Shown: positions 15,867 to 23,472 of the stretch, piece by piece | Layout: the number at the start of each line of letters is the position of its first letter | Numbering within the stretch: position 1 is the first letter of the stretch | From: Akkermansia muciniphila | GTDB taxonomy: Bacteria > Verrucomicrobiota > Verrucomicrobiia > Verrucomicrobiales > V1-33 | Length of the DNA: 46,543 nucleotides | Assembly: GCA_943333275.1 (NCBI GenBank) | Contig: CALQSQ010000039.1 | Location: forward strand, 1-46,543 | Direction: 5' to 3' | Notes under the pieces: generated by a model | Told to the model about the DNA's origin: nothing | Seen by the model: the letters and a program-made list of their open reading frames with translations, nothing else | Database searches by the model: none | Program-made: the position numbers and the translations under genes

Positions 15867-17417
15867 TTAGTTGCTGCCCTTTGGCTTGCTCACGGCTTCC
15901 ATCACGCGATCGAGGCTAAAGCTTCCAGGTTTCATCCGTGGCGGAAACTCGCGGAAACTCTGCAACCATTCACCGACAAAGCCGGCGGCAGGGGCGATCA
16001 TGAACATGCGTTCGTTGAACCATTGTTGATAACCGACGGCATGTTCCGATTTGGCCCGTTCAAACGGATCCATGCGCAGGTTGGTGATAATGGGCGCACG
16101 CAGTTGGGTGAACGGCTCGATCCAGACATCCATGCCTTCCGCTTTTTGTTCCAGGAAGGTCAGCTTCCAGTTGTTATAGCGCAGGGCCGCGACGCTGCCA
16201 TCGTCGGTCCAGTAGATGAATTCCTTGCGCGGCGAGGCACCTTCGCCCTTGAGCGCCGGTGTTAGGTCGTAACCGTCGAGGTGGACTTTGTAGGTGATGT
16301 CGCCGATTTTGCGGCCTTTGAGGAGATCTTCCTTGACTGTCTTGTCGCCGGCCGCAGCCAGCAACGTCGGCAGCATGTCTTCGTGGGCGCAGATGTCATT
16401 GATGACGGTGCCGGGTTTGATGACGCCGGGCCACTTGATCATGGCTGGCACGCGAAAGCCGCCTTCCCACTGGGTGTTTTTCTCACCGCGGAACATGGTG
16501 GTGCCACCATCGGGCCATGTGAAAGTCTCGGCCCCATTGTCGGTCGAATACATCACGATGGTATTGTCTTCCAGGCCCAGCGCTTTGAGTTTGTCCAGGA
16601 CCTCACCGACATGTCCGTCATGCTCCACCATGCCATCGGCATAGACGCCAAGGCCGGTTTTGCCGACTGACTCTGGCTTGAGGTGGGTGAAGATATGCAT
16701 CCTCGTCGAGTTCCACCACAGGAAGAATGGTTTGTCGGCCTTCTTCGCGCGCTCCATGAAGTCGAGGGCCTTGGCGTTGACCTCCATGTCGATGGTTTCC
16801 ATGCGCTTTTTGGTCAGCGGGCCGGTGTCGGTGATGGTGCCGCCGGCGAAGCTATGAATGACGCCGCGGGGACCGAATTTTTTCTTGAAGGCGGGATCCT
16901 TGGGATAGTCGGGATTCTCGGGTTCTTCCTCGGCATTCAAGTGGTAGAGATTGCCGAAGAATTCGTCGAAGCCATGAGCGGTCGGCAGCATGCTGTCGAG
17001 GTCGCCAAGGTGATTTTTGCCGAATTGGCCGGTCATGTAGCCTTGAGCCTTGAGCAAAGTGGCGAGCGTTGGGTCTGCCGCCGTAATCCCCTCCGGCGCG
17101 CCCGGCAGGCCGACCTTGGTGAGGCCGGTGCGGATGGGCGATTGGCCGGTGATGAAGGCGGCGCGTCCGGCGGTGCAGCTCTGCTGTCCATACCAGTCGG
17201 TGAAGAGCGCGCCTTCCTTGGCGATGCGGTCAATGTTAGGCGTCTTGTAGCCCATCATGCCCTGGTTGTAGGCGCTGATGTTGAATCCGCCGATGTCGTC
17301 GCCCCAGATGACGAGGATGTTGGGTTTTTTCTTGGCGTCCGCCGCCTGCGCCGAAGCGAGGAGGCCCAGTGCCAGCCCGAAGGCCAGTGCGAGGTGTTTT
17401 ATTGGTTTTGGTCTCAT
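15867..17417 (-). CDS. Periplasmic arylsulfatase (sulfatase 1)
   Basis: A 516-residue type I sulfatase with a signal peptide (cleavage after SAQAA, near residue 26). Metal-binding WGDDIGG (Asp40, Asp41), the sulfatase signature CTAGR with Cys81 to be converted to formylglycine, the GQFGKNHLG lysine and the STDNGAE metal motif are all present. It should hydrolyse a sulfate ester in the periplasm; the substrate is unknown. The maturase (formylglycine-generating enzyme) is not in this window. It is followed by a strong terminator and preceded by the SphA-like gene. The A/C-rich leader (ACACAAACCAA before ATG) has no Shine-Dalgarno sequence. The close paralogue is at 18585-20138. Confidence 0.93.
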   Translation of the reverse strand: MRPKPIKHLALAFGLALGLLASAQAADAKKKPNILVIWGDDIGGFNISAYNQGMMGYKTPNIDRIAKEGALFTDWYGQQSCTAGRAAFITGQSPIRTGLTKVGLPGAPEGITAADPTLATLLKAQGYMTGQFGKNHLGDLDSMLPTAHGFDEFFGNLYHLNAEEEPENPDYPKDPAFKKKFGPRGVIHSFAGGTITDTGPLTKKRMETIDMEVNAKALDFMERAKKADKPFFLWWNSTRMHIFTHLKPESVGKTGLGVYADGMVEHDGHVGEVLDKLKALGLEDNTIVMYSTDNGAETFTWPDGGTTMFRGEKNTQWEGGFRVPAMIKWPGVIKPGTVINDICAHEDMLPTLLAAAGDKTVKEDLLKGRKIGDITYKVHLDGYDLTPALKGEGASPRKEFIYWTDDGSVAALRYNNWKLTFLEQKAEGMDVWIEPFTQLRAPIITNLRMDPFERAKSEHAVGYQQWFNERMFMIAPAAGFVGEWLQSFREFPPRMKPGSFSLDRVMEAVSKPKGSN

Positions 17418-17474
17418 TTGGTTTGTGTCTGTGTTAGTTTTGTTTGGTTTAGTGCTTCGTCGCTGGCGACTCTG

Positions 17475-18425
17475 CTAAAATTGGTAAACGACTTTCACCC
17501 AGATGGCATCCCCTTCGAGGCGCTTGTTGGTGTCGCGCTCGGGGATCCATTTGATTTCGGCGGCGAGGGTGTTCTTGCCGATGGGGAGGACGTAAGAGAG
17601 CGCGGGGCCGATGCCGATGGAGAGGCCTTCAAAGTCGCCCAGTTTCGCGCCTGCACCGCTGTCACCCGAAACTTGATCATAGAGGAACGCATTGGCACCG
17701 ATGCCGAGGAAGCCTTTTCCGAGCGGCAGCAACTGGGTGATGCTGGCCTCGGTATGCAGAACGGAACCGCTCTTGTATTTCGTGTCGCTGTTCTCGGTAT
17801 TGAGTGTGATCCCGGTATGCAGGGCGAAATTGAATCCGGTCTTCTGGTTGTTGTAATTGATGCCAATGGTTGGATCGAAGGTCCAATAGTTCAGGCCCGT
17901 GTTCGCGAGGCGGCCCACTTCATAGTCGCCAGTGGGGGCATAGACGGTGAGCATGGCATCGAACTGCCAGTCACCAGATTTCCATGCCAGCATCGCTGGG
18001 ATGAGACTGATGTCGCCCAAGCCGGTGACGGAATCCGTGCGCGACACCCTGCCGAGGGCGGTATCGAGGGCGCCTGTGACCTCCATATCCACGATCGGCA
18101 GAAATGCCCCGACGGAGAAATGCGCGCCCAACACGAGTGGCTCGAAGGTATAGAGGGCACCGAGCATGTAAGCATTGCTTGTTGCTTCCAAGCCTGCGGT
18201 GACAAGTCCTGCACGGGGAAAGGCGGCGCTGAGCGAGGTCTCGCCCGAATAGTGCAGGTAGATGGATTCAAAGACCCAGCCTGCCTTGATGGGTGGCGCG
18301 TCAATGAGGGTGCCCGCACCGCCGGGCATGTAATGACCCGCACCGCCTTCCTCAGCGATGACGGTGGAGGTGGTTACGCTTAAAAGGAGCGCGAGGAATT
18401 GGAGGGTGGATGACTGTGGTTTCAT
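17475..18425 (-). CDS. SphA/MetA-like outer-membrane barrel protein
   Basis: A 316-residue protein with a signal peptide (cleavage after STVIA, near residue 25), then EEGGAGHYMPGG, the glycine-rich start typical of the family named for phenol-degradation MetA and SphA. The rest is alternating beta-strand sequence (FESIYLHYSGE, FALHTGITLN, YVLPIGKNTLAAEIKWIPE) ending in KVVYQF with a terminal Phe, as expected for an outer-membrane barrel. A role in uptake of organic, possibly aromatic, substrates is known or suggested for relatives. It sits between two sulfatase genes, so it may admit their substrate. The start at 18425 begins the signal peptide and lies 22 bases after a long perfect inverted repeat. 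Confidence 0.82.
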   Translation of the reverse strand: MKPQSSTLQFLALLLSVTTSTVIAEEGGAGHYMPGGAGTLIDAPPIKAGWVFESIYLHYSGETSLSAAFPRAGLVTAGLEATSNAYMLGALYTFEPLVLGAHFSVGAFLPIVDMEVTGALDTALGRVSRTDSVTGLGDISLIPAMLAWKSGDWQFDAMLTVYAPTGDYEVGRLANTGLNYWTFDPTIGINYNNQKTGFNFALHTGITLNTENSDTKYKSGSVLHTEASITQLLPLGKGFLGIGANAFLYDQVSGDSGAGAKLGDFEGLSIGIGPALSYVLPIGKNTLAAEIKWIPERDTNKRLEGDAIWVKVVYQF

Positions 18426-18446
18426 ATTGGTGACTTGTTGGATTTG

Positions 18447-18510
18447 AACAGGAGCAAACAGAGGAAACGGAGCGGCATTGAATGCTGTATTTCCTCTGTT
18501 TGCTCCTGTT
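18447..18510 (-). repeat. Perfect 21-bp inverted repeat upstream of the SphA-like gene
   Basis: Bases 18447-18467 are the exact reverse complement of 18490-18510, separated by 22 bases that themselves can pair further (GCATT with AATGC). The arms contain GGAGCAAACAGAGG. In RNA this is a very stable hairpin ending 22 bases before the ATG of the SphA-like gene. There is no T tract directly after it, so it may be a leader structure, a protein site or a processing site. Confidence 0.85.
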
Positions 18511-18530
18511 GAATTGATTTTTTGAGAAAT

Positions 18531-18561
18531 GGGCCGCACCCGGATGGAACAGATGCGGCCC
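18531..18561 (-). terminator. Terminator-like hairpin after sulfatase 2
   Basis: An 8-bp stem GGGCCGCA (18531-18538) with TGCGGCCC (18554-18561) lies 24 bases after the stop of the second sulfatase. On the minus strand it is followed by ATTTCTC and then AAAAAATC, so the T tract is poor and termination may be partial. The 18 bases at 18531-18548 also occur in the terminator of sulfatase 1 at 15769-15786. Confidence 0.6.
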
Positions 18562-18584
18562 GATCGATGGGACGGCGCGTGGCG

Positions 18585-20138
18585 TTACTTCGCGGCCTTG
18601 CCCATGTCTTCGATCTGCTTCTGCACCTTCGACAGGTTAAAGGAACCCGCCGTCTGGCTGGCTGGGTAGTCCTTGAAGGTCATGAGGAACTCCCCGACCA
18701 TGGCCGTGGCGGGGGTGATGAGATAAACGCGGTCGAGCCACCAGTCATCGTAGGTGTTCGCGTTGTGCTGGGCTTTTTCGAGCGGATCGCGGCGCAGGTT
18801 GAAAAGCAGCGGGGCGCGCAATTCAATGAATGGCTCGCGCCACAGCGGCATGGCTTCGGCGCGGTTTTCCATATAGACGGCCTTCCAATCGCCGAGGCGG
18901 GCGGCGACGATTTCACCGATGTCATTCACATAGATAAACTCCTTGCGCGGCGACTCTTTGGTTTTGCCGCTGAGGTAGTCGAGCTGGTTGTAGCTATCGA
19001 GGTGGTTCTTGTAGGTGCGGCCATTGAGTTCCACGCCCTTGAGGAGCTTTTCCTTGATGTCAGGGGCACCGGCGGCGGCGGCGAAGGTGGTCAGCCAGTC
19101 TTCGTGGGCGACGATACCGTTGAGCGTCTTGTCTGCGAGGAAATGGCCGGGCCAGCGGACGAAGCAGGAAACGCGGTAGGCGCCCTCCCAGTTGGTGTTC
19201 TTCTCACTGCGAAACTGCGTGGTGCCGGCATCGGGCCAGGTGTTGTAATGCACGCCATTGTCGGTGGAATACTGGACGATGGTGTTGTCGGCGATGCCGA
19301 GATCGTCGATGACCTTGAGCAGTTCGCCGACATGCATGTCGTGCTCGACCATGCCGTCGCTGTATTCGTCCTGACCGGAAATGCCCTTGTGCTCCGCCTT
19401 CACATGGGTGCGGAAGTGCATGCGGGTGCCGTTCCACCAGCAGAAGAAGGGTTTGCCCTCCTTATTCTGGCGGGTAATGAAGTCCTTGGCGGCGGCGATG
19501 GTTTCGTCATCGATGGTCTCCATGCGCTTCTTGGTCAGCGGGCCGGTGTTCTCGATGGTCTGGCCACCCTTGCCGTCGGCCTTGGTTTTCAGCACGCCGC
19601 GCGGGCCGTGCTTTTTCCGGAACTCAGGGTCCTTCGGGTAGTCGGCGTTCTCCGGCTCCTCCTCCGCATTGAGGTGATAAAGATTGCCGAGGAACTCGTC
19701 GAAGCCATGCATCGTGGGCAAATGCTCATCGCGGTCGCCCTGGTGGTTCTTGCCGAACTGTCCGGTGGCGTAGCCTTGTGCCTTCAGCACAGTGGCCATC
19801 GTCACGTCGGTTTTCTGCCAGCCTTCCTTCGCGCCGGGCACGCCGACTTTCAACATGCCGTTGCGGAGGGGGACGGAGCCGCCAATAAAGGCCGCGCGAC
19901 CCGCCGTGCAACTCTGCTGGGCGTAGTAATCCGTGAAGGCCACGCCTTCCTTGGCGATGCGGTCGATGTTCGGCGTCTGATAGCCCATCATGCCGCGACT
20001 GTTGTGGCTAATGTTCTGGTTGCCGATGTCATCACCCCAGATGACCAGGATGTTGGGTTTCTTCTTATCCTGAGCGTGGGCGGCTGACGCGAGCGCCAGA
20101 GCCAACAGCAGGACAAGTGTGTGTCTGAACAATTTCAT
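18585..20138 (-). CDS. Periplasmic arylsulfatase (sulfatase 2)
   Basis: A 517-residue type I sulfatase with a signal peptide (cleavage after SAAHAQ, near residue 23). Metal ligands Asp36 and Asp37 in WGDDIGN, signature CTAGR with Cys77 as the formylglycine precursor, GQFGKNHQG and YSTDNGVHYNTWPD are present. It is a paralogue of sulfatase 1 with the same layout and about the same length, including the NADYPKDPEFRKKHGPRGV region. It is expected to act on sulfate esters in the periplasm. It is the first gene of the three-gene sulfatase-barrel-sulfatase group. The leader is A/C-rich (CCACAAACCACAAACAAGC before ATG) with no Shine-Dalgarno sequence. Confidence 0.93.
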   Translation of the reverse strand: MKLFRHTLVLLLALALASAAHAQDKKKPNILVIWGDDIGNQNISHNSRGMMGYQTPNIDRIAKEGVAFTDYYAQQSCTAGRAAFIGGSVPLRNGMLKVGVPGAKEGWQKTDVTMATVLKAQGYATGQFGKNHQGDRDEHLPTMHGFDEFLGNLYHLNAEEEPENADYPKDPEFRKKHGPRGVLKTKADGKGGQTIENTGPLTKKRMETIDDETIAAAKDFITRQNKEGKPFFCWWNGTRMHFRTHVKAEHKGISGQDEYSDGMVEHDMHVGELLKVIDDLGIADNTIVQYSTDNGVHYNTWPDAGTTQFRSEKNTNWEGAYRVSCFVRWPGHFLADKTLNGIVAHEDWLTTFAAAAGAPDIKEKLLKGVELNGRTYKNHLDSYNQLDYLSGKTKESPRKEFIYVNDIGEIVAARLGDWKAVYMENRAEAMPLWREPFIELRAPLLFNLRRDPLEKAQHNANTYDDWWLDRVYLITPATAMVGEFLMTFKDYPASQTAGSFNLSKVQKQIEDMGKAAK

Positions 20139-20371
20139 GCTTGTTTGTGGTTTGTGGTTTGTTTTCTCCGGAATTCCGACTCCATGAGAGGGGGGATTCT
20201 GTGGCTACGCGCTGGACTGGAGACTGGACGCAGCGAAAATGGTGCCCTGGGAAACGATGGATTTGGTTCAGTGGGTGGCAGAGGGGCGTCGTCAATTTAG
20301 CAAGAAACGTTACGCCGAGCGTGCGACGGCGGGAACCCGGCCTGAAATCATGAAAATTAGAGAAAGTCCCT

Positions 20372-20803
20372 TCATGCTTGATGGGAACCGCCACCCAATT
20401 TCGCCAGGAGCGAGGGCAAAAGGGCCGCCAAGCCTTGCGAATGATCCGCTGCCGCGTCCACCTGCCCGGATGGGGTCAACTTATCGACGATTTTCGGCAA
20501 ATATTCCGCGAGAAAGCCGGAGGCCTGGGCGGGGTCCACGCCGAGTTTGGACGCAAGCGCCTGCACCTGATCACCTCCGAGGACACTGTGAATCTGGTCC
20601 GCCGAGATTGGCTTGTTATCCCCCATGCCGGTCCACGATGAGAAGATCTCGCCGAGTCCGCCCTGGGAAAATTTACCCATAAGCCCCTGAAGGCCGCCAT
20701 TTTGCGTAAGCAGGGCATTGAGGGCACCCCCAACCGGATTGGCTCCGGATGGGTCGTCTGATTTACCGGAAAAAGCGCCGAGGATGGTGTCAAGTAATCC
20801 CAT
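20372..20803 (-). CDS. YidB family (DUF937) protein
   Basis: A 143-residue protein starting MGLLDTILGAFSGKS, the hallmark start of the YidB/DUF937 family, followed by the glycine-rich ALNALLTQNGGLQGLMGKFSQGGLGE and the conserved DQIHSVLGGDQVQALASKLGVDPAQASGFLAEYLPKIVDKLTPSG. It is soluble with no signal peptide. The family is widespread and of unknown function. The start at 20803 is chosen because it begins this motif; the 32 residues possible upstream do not fit. It stands alone, with the Kup gene over 500 bases upstream. The leader is C/A-rich. Confidence 0.9.
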   Translation of the reverse strand: MGLLDTILGAFSGKSDDPSGANPVGGALNALLTQNGGLQGLMGKFSQGGLGEIFSSWTGMGDNKPISADQIHSVLGGDQVQALASKLGVDPAQASGFLAEYLPKIVDKLTPSGQVDAAADHSQGLAALLPSLLAKLGGGSHQA

Positions 20804-21324
20804 AATGGATGGTGGGGTTGTGGGTTGTTTGGTGCTGACTAAGGGAGGGCTTCCGAGAAGCCGCATTTCATAGGGCAAAACCCTCGAAAAAGAAAACACT
20901 ATTTCCTGAACATTTTGTCAAAAATCGAGCAAAAAACGCCGCACGCCGAGCCAACGAAGAAGCAGAAGGAGCGGGCGATGCCGCAGAAACCAAAGGAGTG
21001 AGCTGGCGAATAACGGAGGGGATACCTCATGGGCGCTAACTTAACGTGGAACCGGGTCTTTGCGACAAGTCAGAGGTGAGAGTGGTGCGTCCTGCGCAGC
21101 AACGCAGCACAGGTTTGCAACCCGTGCCCATCGCGCGAGCAGAATGGTTCGCTGAACACACGCGGCATTGCTGAGTCCCGGGGAATACGGCTTGCCGCGA
21201 TGCTCACAGGTTACAAACCTGTGCTACGATAGGCCGGTGCTTCCCGGTCCTTGAGCCTGCGACCCTCTTAAGCTAAGGCTCATGGGGGAATGCCTCGGCC
21301 TTTGACCGCACGGGAGGAACGATG
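20804..21324. other. Intergenic region with inverted repeats
   Basis: About 520 bases between the start of the YidB gene and the end of the Kup gene. It contains no credible gene. The first part should hold the YidB promoter. The part 21106-21225 holds a repeat pair, described separately. No transposase is next to it. Confidence 0.6.
21106..21225. repeat. REP-like imperfect inverted repeat pair
   Basis: The 21 bases at 21106-21126 (AGCACAGGTTTG...) match the reverse complement of 21205-21225 with two mismatches, so the 120-base unit can fold into a long hairpin. The right arm is also a perfect small hairpin by itself (CACAGGTT at 21205-21212 with AACCTGTG at 21216-21223). This is typical of dispersed palindromic repeats; copies elsewhere in the genome would be expected. 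Confidence 0.75.
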
Positions 21325-23340
21325 TCAGATTTCCACCTGCTGGCCGAGTTCGATGACGCTGCCGATGGGGATTTGGAAATAGGTGGCGGGCTGCTGGGCA
21401 ATTTTACTGGCGAAGGCGAACAGGTGTTCGCGCCAGCGGGCCATGCCGGGTTTGGCGCTGGGGATGATGATTTCCCGGCCCAGGAAAAACGTGGATTTCT
21501 CAGCCGCGACGTCGAGCCCGTGCTGTTTGCAGCGACGGAGGAGGCGTGGCACCTGTGGTTTCTGCATGAAACCGTAGCGGCCCGTCACCCGCCAGAACCC
21601 CTCACCGAGGTCCTCGACTTCGACGCGTTTGCTGGGCAGGACATAAGGCTGGTCCTCAACAAGGAGTGTCATGAAGACAACGCGCTCATGGAGAATCTTG
21701 TTGTGCTTTAAATTATGGAGCAGCGCCACGGGGGTGCGCCCACGGCTGCTCGACATGAAGATGGCCGTGCCGGGAACCTTGATCGGGGGCCGGCGGTTCA
21801 GGCTTTCGATGAGCAATTCATGCGGCAATCCGGAAGCCTCGAGTTTTTCCCTGACCAGATCCCTTCCCGTCTTCCAGGTGGTCATGACGGTGAACATGGT
21901 GAGGGCGATGCCAATGGAGAACCAGCCTCCATCGAGGAATTTGGGGCCATTGGCCACCAGGAACATGCCTTCCAGGGAGAACATGATGATGCAAAACACC
22001 AGCGCCACGGGCCAGCGCCATCTCCAGATTTTCACAGCAACGAAACCGATGAGCACGCTTGTAACCATCATGGTGATGGTTACAGCGATGCCGTAAGCGG
22101 CGGCGAGATTGGAGGATTTTCGAAACGCCAGCACCAGACCGATGCAGGCTAACATGAGCGTCCAGTTTGCCAGCGGGATGTAGATCTGGCCGCGGGTATG
22201 CTCCGAGGTGTGGCGGATGGTGGTCCGGGGCAGGTAACCCATTTGAATGGCACTGAGGGTGAGTGAGTAGACTCCGGTAATCAGTGCCTGCGAGGCAATC
22301 ACCGTGGCGCAGGTGGCCAGCAGGACCAGGGGCAGCAAAGCCCACGCTGGAGCCAGTCTGAAAAACGGCGAGACCGCCGCCTCGGGATCCCGCAGCAGCA
22401 GCGCTCCCTGGCCGAGGTAGTTGAGGACCAGCGCGGGAAAGGCAATGGTGAACCAGCCAATGCGGATGGGTCTCGCCCCAAAATGCCCCATGTCCGAATA
22501 CATGGCTTCGCAACCTGTCACACAGAGCACCACCGAGCCCAGCATCACAAAGTGGTGCCAGCCGCCATCGAAAAGAAACTTCACGCCCAGCATGGGGTTG
22601 AACGCCGCGAAAATTTCCGGGGAGGCTGCGATATTAGTAATTCCAAGGACGGCGAGGACGAGAAACCAAAGGGAGGTCACCGGACCGAAAAATTTGCCGA
22701 CCCGCTCCGTGCCCAGAAATTGGAAGGAGAAAAGCCCGATGAGAATGAGGACGGTAATGAGGACAATGACCGATTGAATCTGGTTGTGCCAGCCCTCCAG
22801 GGTTACCTCCTTGAAGAGTCTGATGCCGGCCGCATCCAGGCCCTCCGGCATGACCGGCTGGGCACCAAAAATTTGCGGTGCCTCCTTGAGGCCCTCCACG
22901 GCACTCAGCACGGAGATGGCAGGCGTGATCATTCCGTCTCCAAAGAGGAGGGCGGCTCCGAAAATACCCAGCAATACAAGCGTGTGTCGTTTCTTTCCTG
23001 CGGGCTCATTCTGAGTGGCTAGGGCCAGCATGGAAAGCACCCCCCCCTCGCCCTTGTTGTTCGCCCGCAACACGAAGACTAAATATTGCACGCAAACCAG
23101 GAGGATCAGCGACCAAAGGACGAGGGAGGTGATGCCCAGGATATTTGCCGGATCCGGGAGCACCGAGTGCGCGCTCTCCGGGCTGAAGCATTCTTTCACC
23201 GCATAAAGCGGGCTCGTGCCGATATCGCCAAACACCACCCCCAACGCGGCAAAGACCAGGGTCGCGGTGGAAAGCTTTTGCAGACCATTGTGCTGGTCGT
23301 CCGTCTTCAGGGGTTGGGTATGCGAGGAACTGTCGTTCAT
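21325..23340 (-). CDS. kup: Kup-type potassium uptake transporter
   Basis: A 671-residue integral membrane protein of the KUP/HAK/KT family. The N-terminal GVVFGDIGTSPLYAVKECF is the family signature; about twelve membrane segments occupy residues 30-450, including VFGDG...PAISVLSAVEGLK in the GDGMITPAISV form, and a soluble C-terminal domain follows (GTAIFMSSSRGRTPVALLHNLKHNKILHERVV). It imports K+ probably with H+. The start at 23340 gives a short hydrophilic N terminus (MNDSSSHTQ) before the first helix; upstream alternatives are Arg/Pro-rich. It lies downstream of the DUF1549/DUF1553 gene on the same strand, 132 bases away, and is probably a separate unit. Confidence 0.95.
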   Translation of the reverse strand: MNDSSSHTQPLKTDDQHNGLQKLSTATLVFAALGVVFGDIGTSPLYAVKECFSPESAHSVLPDPANILGITSLVLWSLILLVCVQYLVFVLRANNKGEGGVLSMLALATQNEPAGKKRHTLVLLGIFGAALLFGDGMITPAISVLSAVEGLKEAPQIFGAQPVMPEGLDAAGIRLFKEVTLEGWHNQIQSVIVLITVLILIGLFSFQFLGTERVGKFFGPVTSLWFLVLAVLGITNIAASPEIFAAFNPMLGVKFLFDGGWHHFVMLGSVVLCVTGCEAMYSDMGHFGARPIRIGWFTIAFPALVLNYLGQGALLLRDPEAAVSPFFRLAPAWALLPLVLLATCATVIASQALITGVYSLTLSAIQMGYLPRTTIRHTSEHTRGQIYIPLANWTLMLACIGLVLAFRKSSNLAAAYGIAVTITMMVTSVLIGFVAVKIWRWRWPVALVFCIIMFSLEGMFLVANGPKFLDGGWFSIGIALTMFTVMTTWKTGRDLVREKLEASGLPHELLIESLNRRPPIKVPGTAIFMSSSRGRTPVALLHNLKHNKILHERVVFMTLLVEDQPYVLPSKRVEVEDLGEGFWRVTGRYGFMQKPQVPRLLRRCKQHGLDVAAEKSTFFLGREIIIPSAKPGMARWREHLFAFASKIAQQPATYFQIPIGSVIELGQQVEI

Positions 23341-23472
23341 AACGGCGCGAGGCGCAGGGGCAGGGGTAAGGGGGATTCGTCCGCGATGATAGGGGATTGG
23401 CGCCCGCTGGCTAGTGCGAATATCTGCCATCAACCGGTGCAGGTTTCCCAATCTCGTGCCCGGCATTCCTCC

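Noticed and set aside
16683..18383. 566-codon plus-strand frame across sulfatase 1 and the SphA-like gene
   Set aside because: It crosses two well-supported genes and their intergenic region, with low-complexity Gly/Val/Asp translation and no family match.
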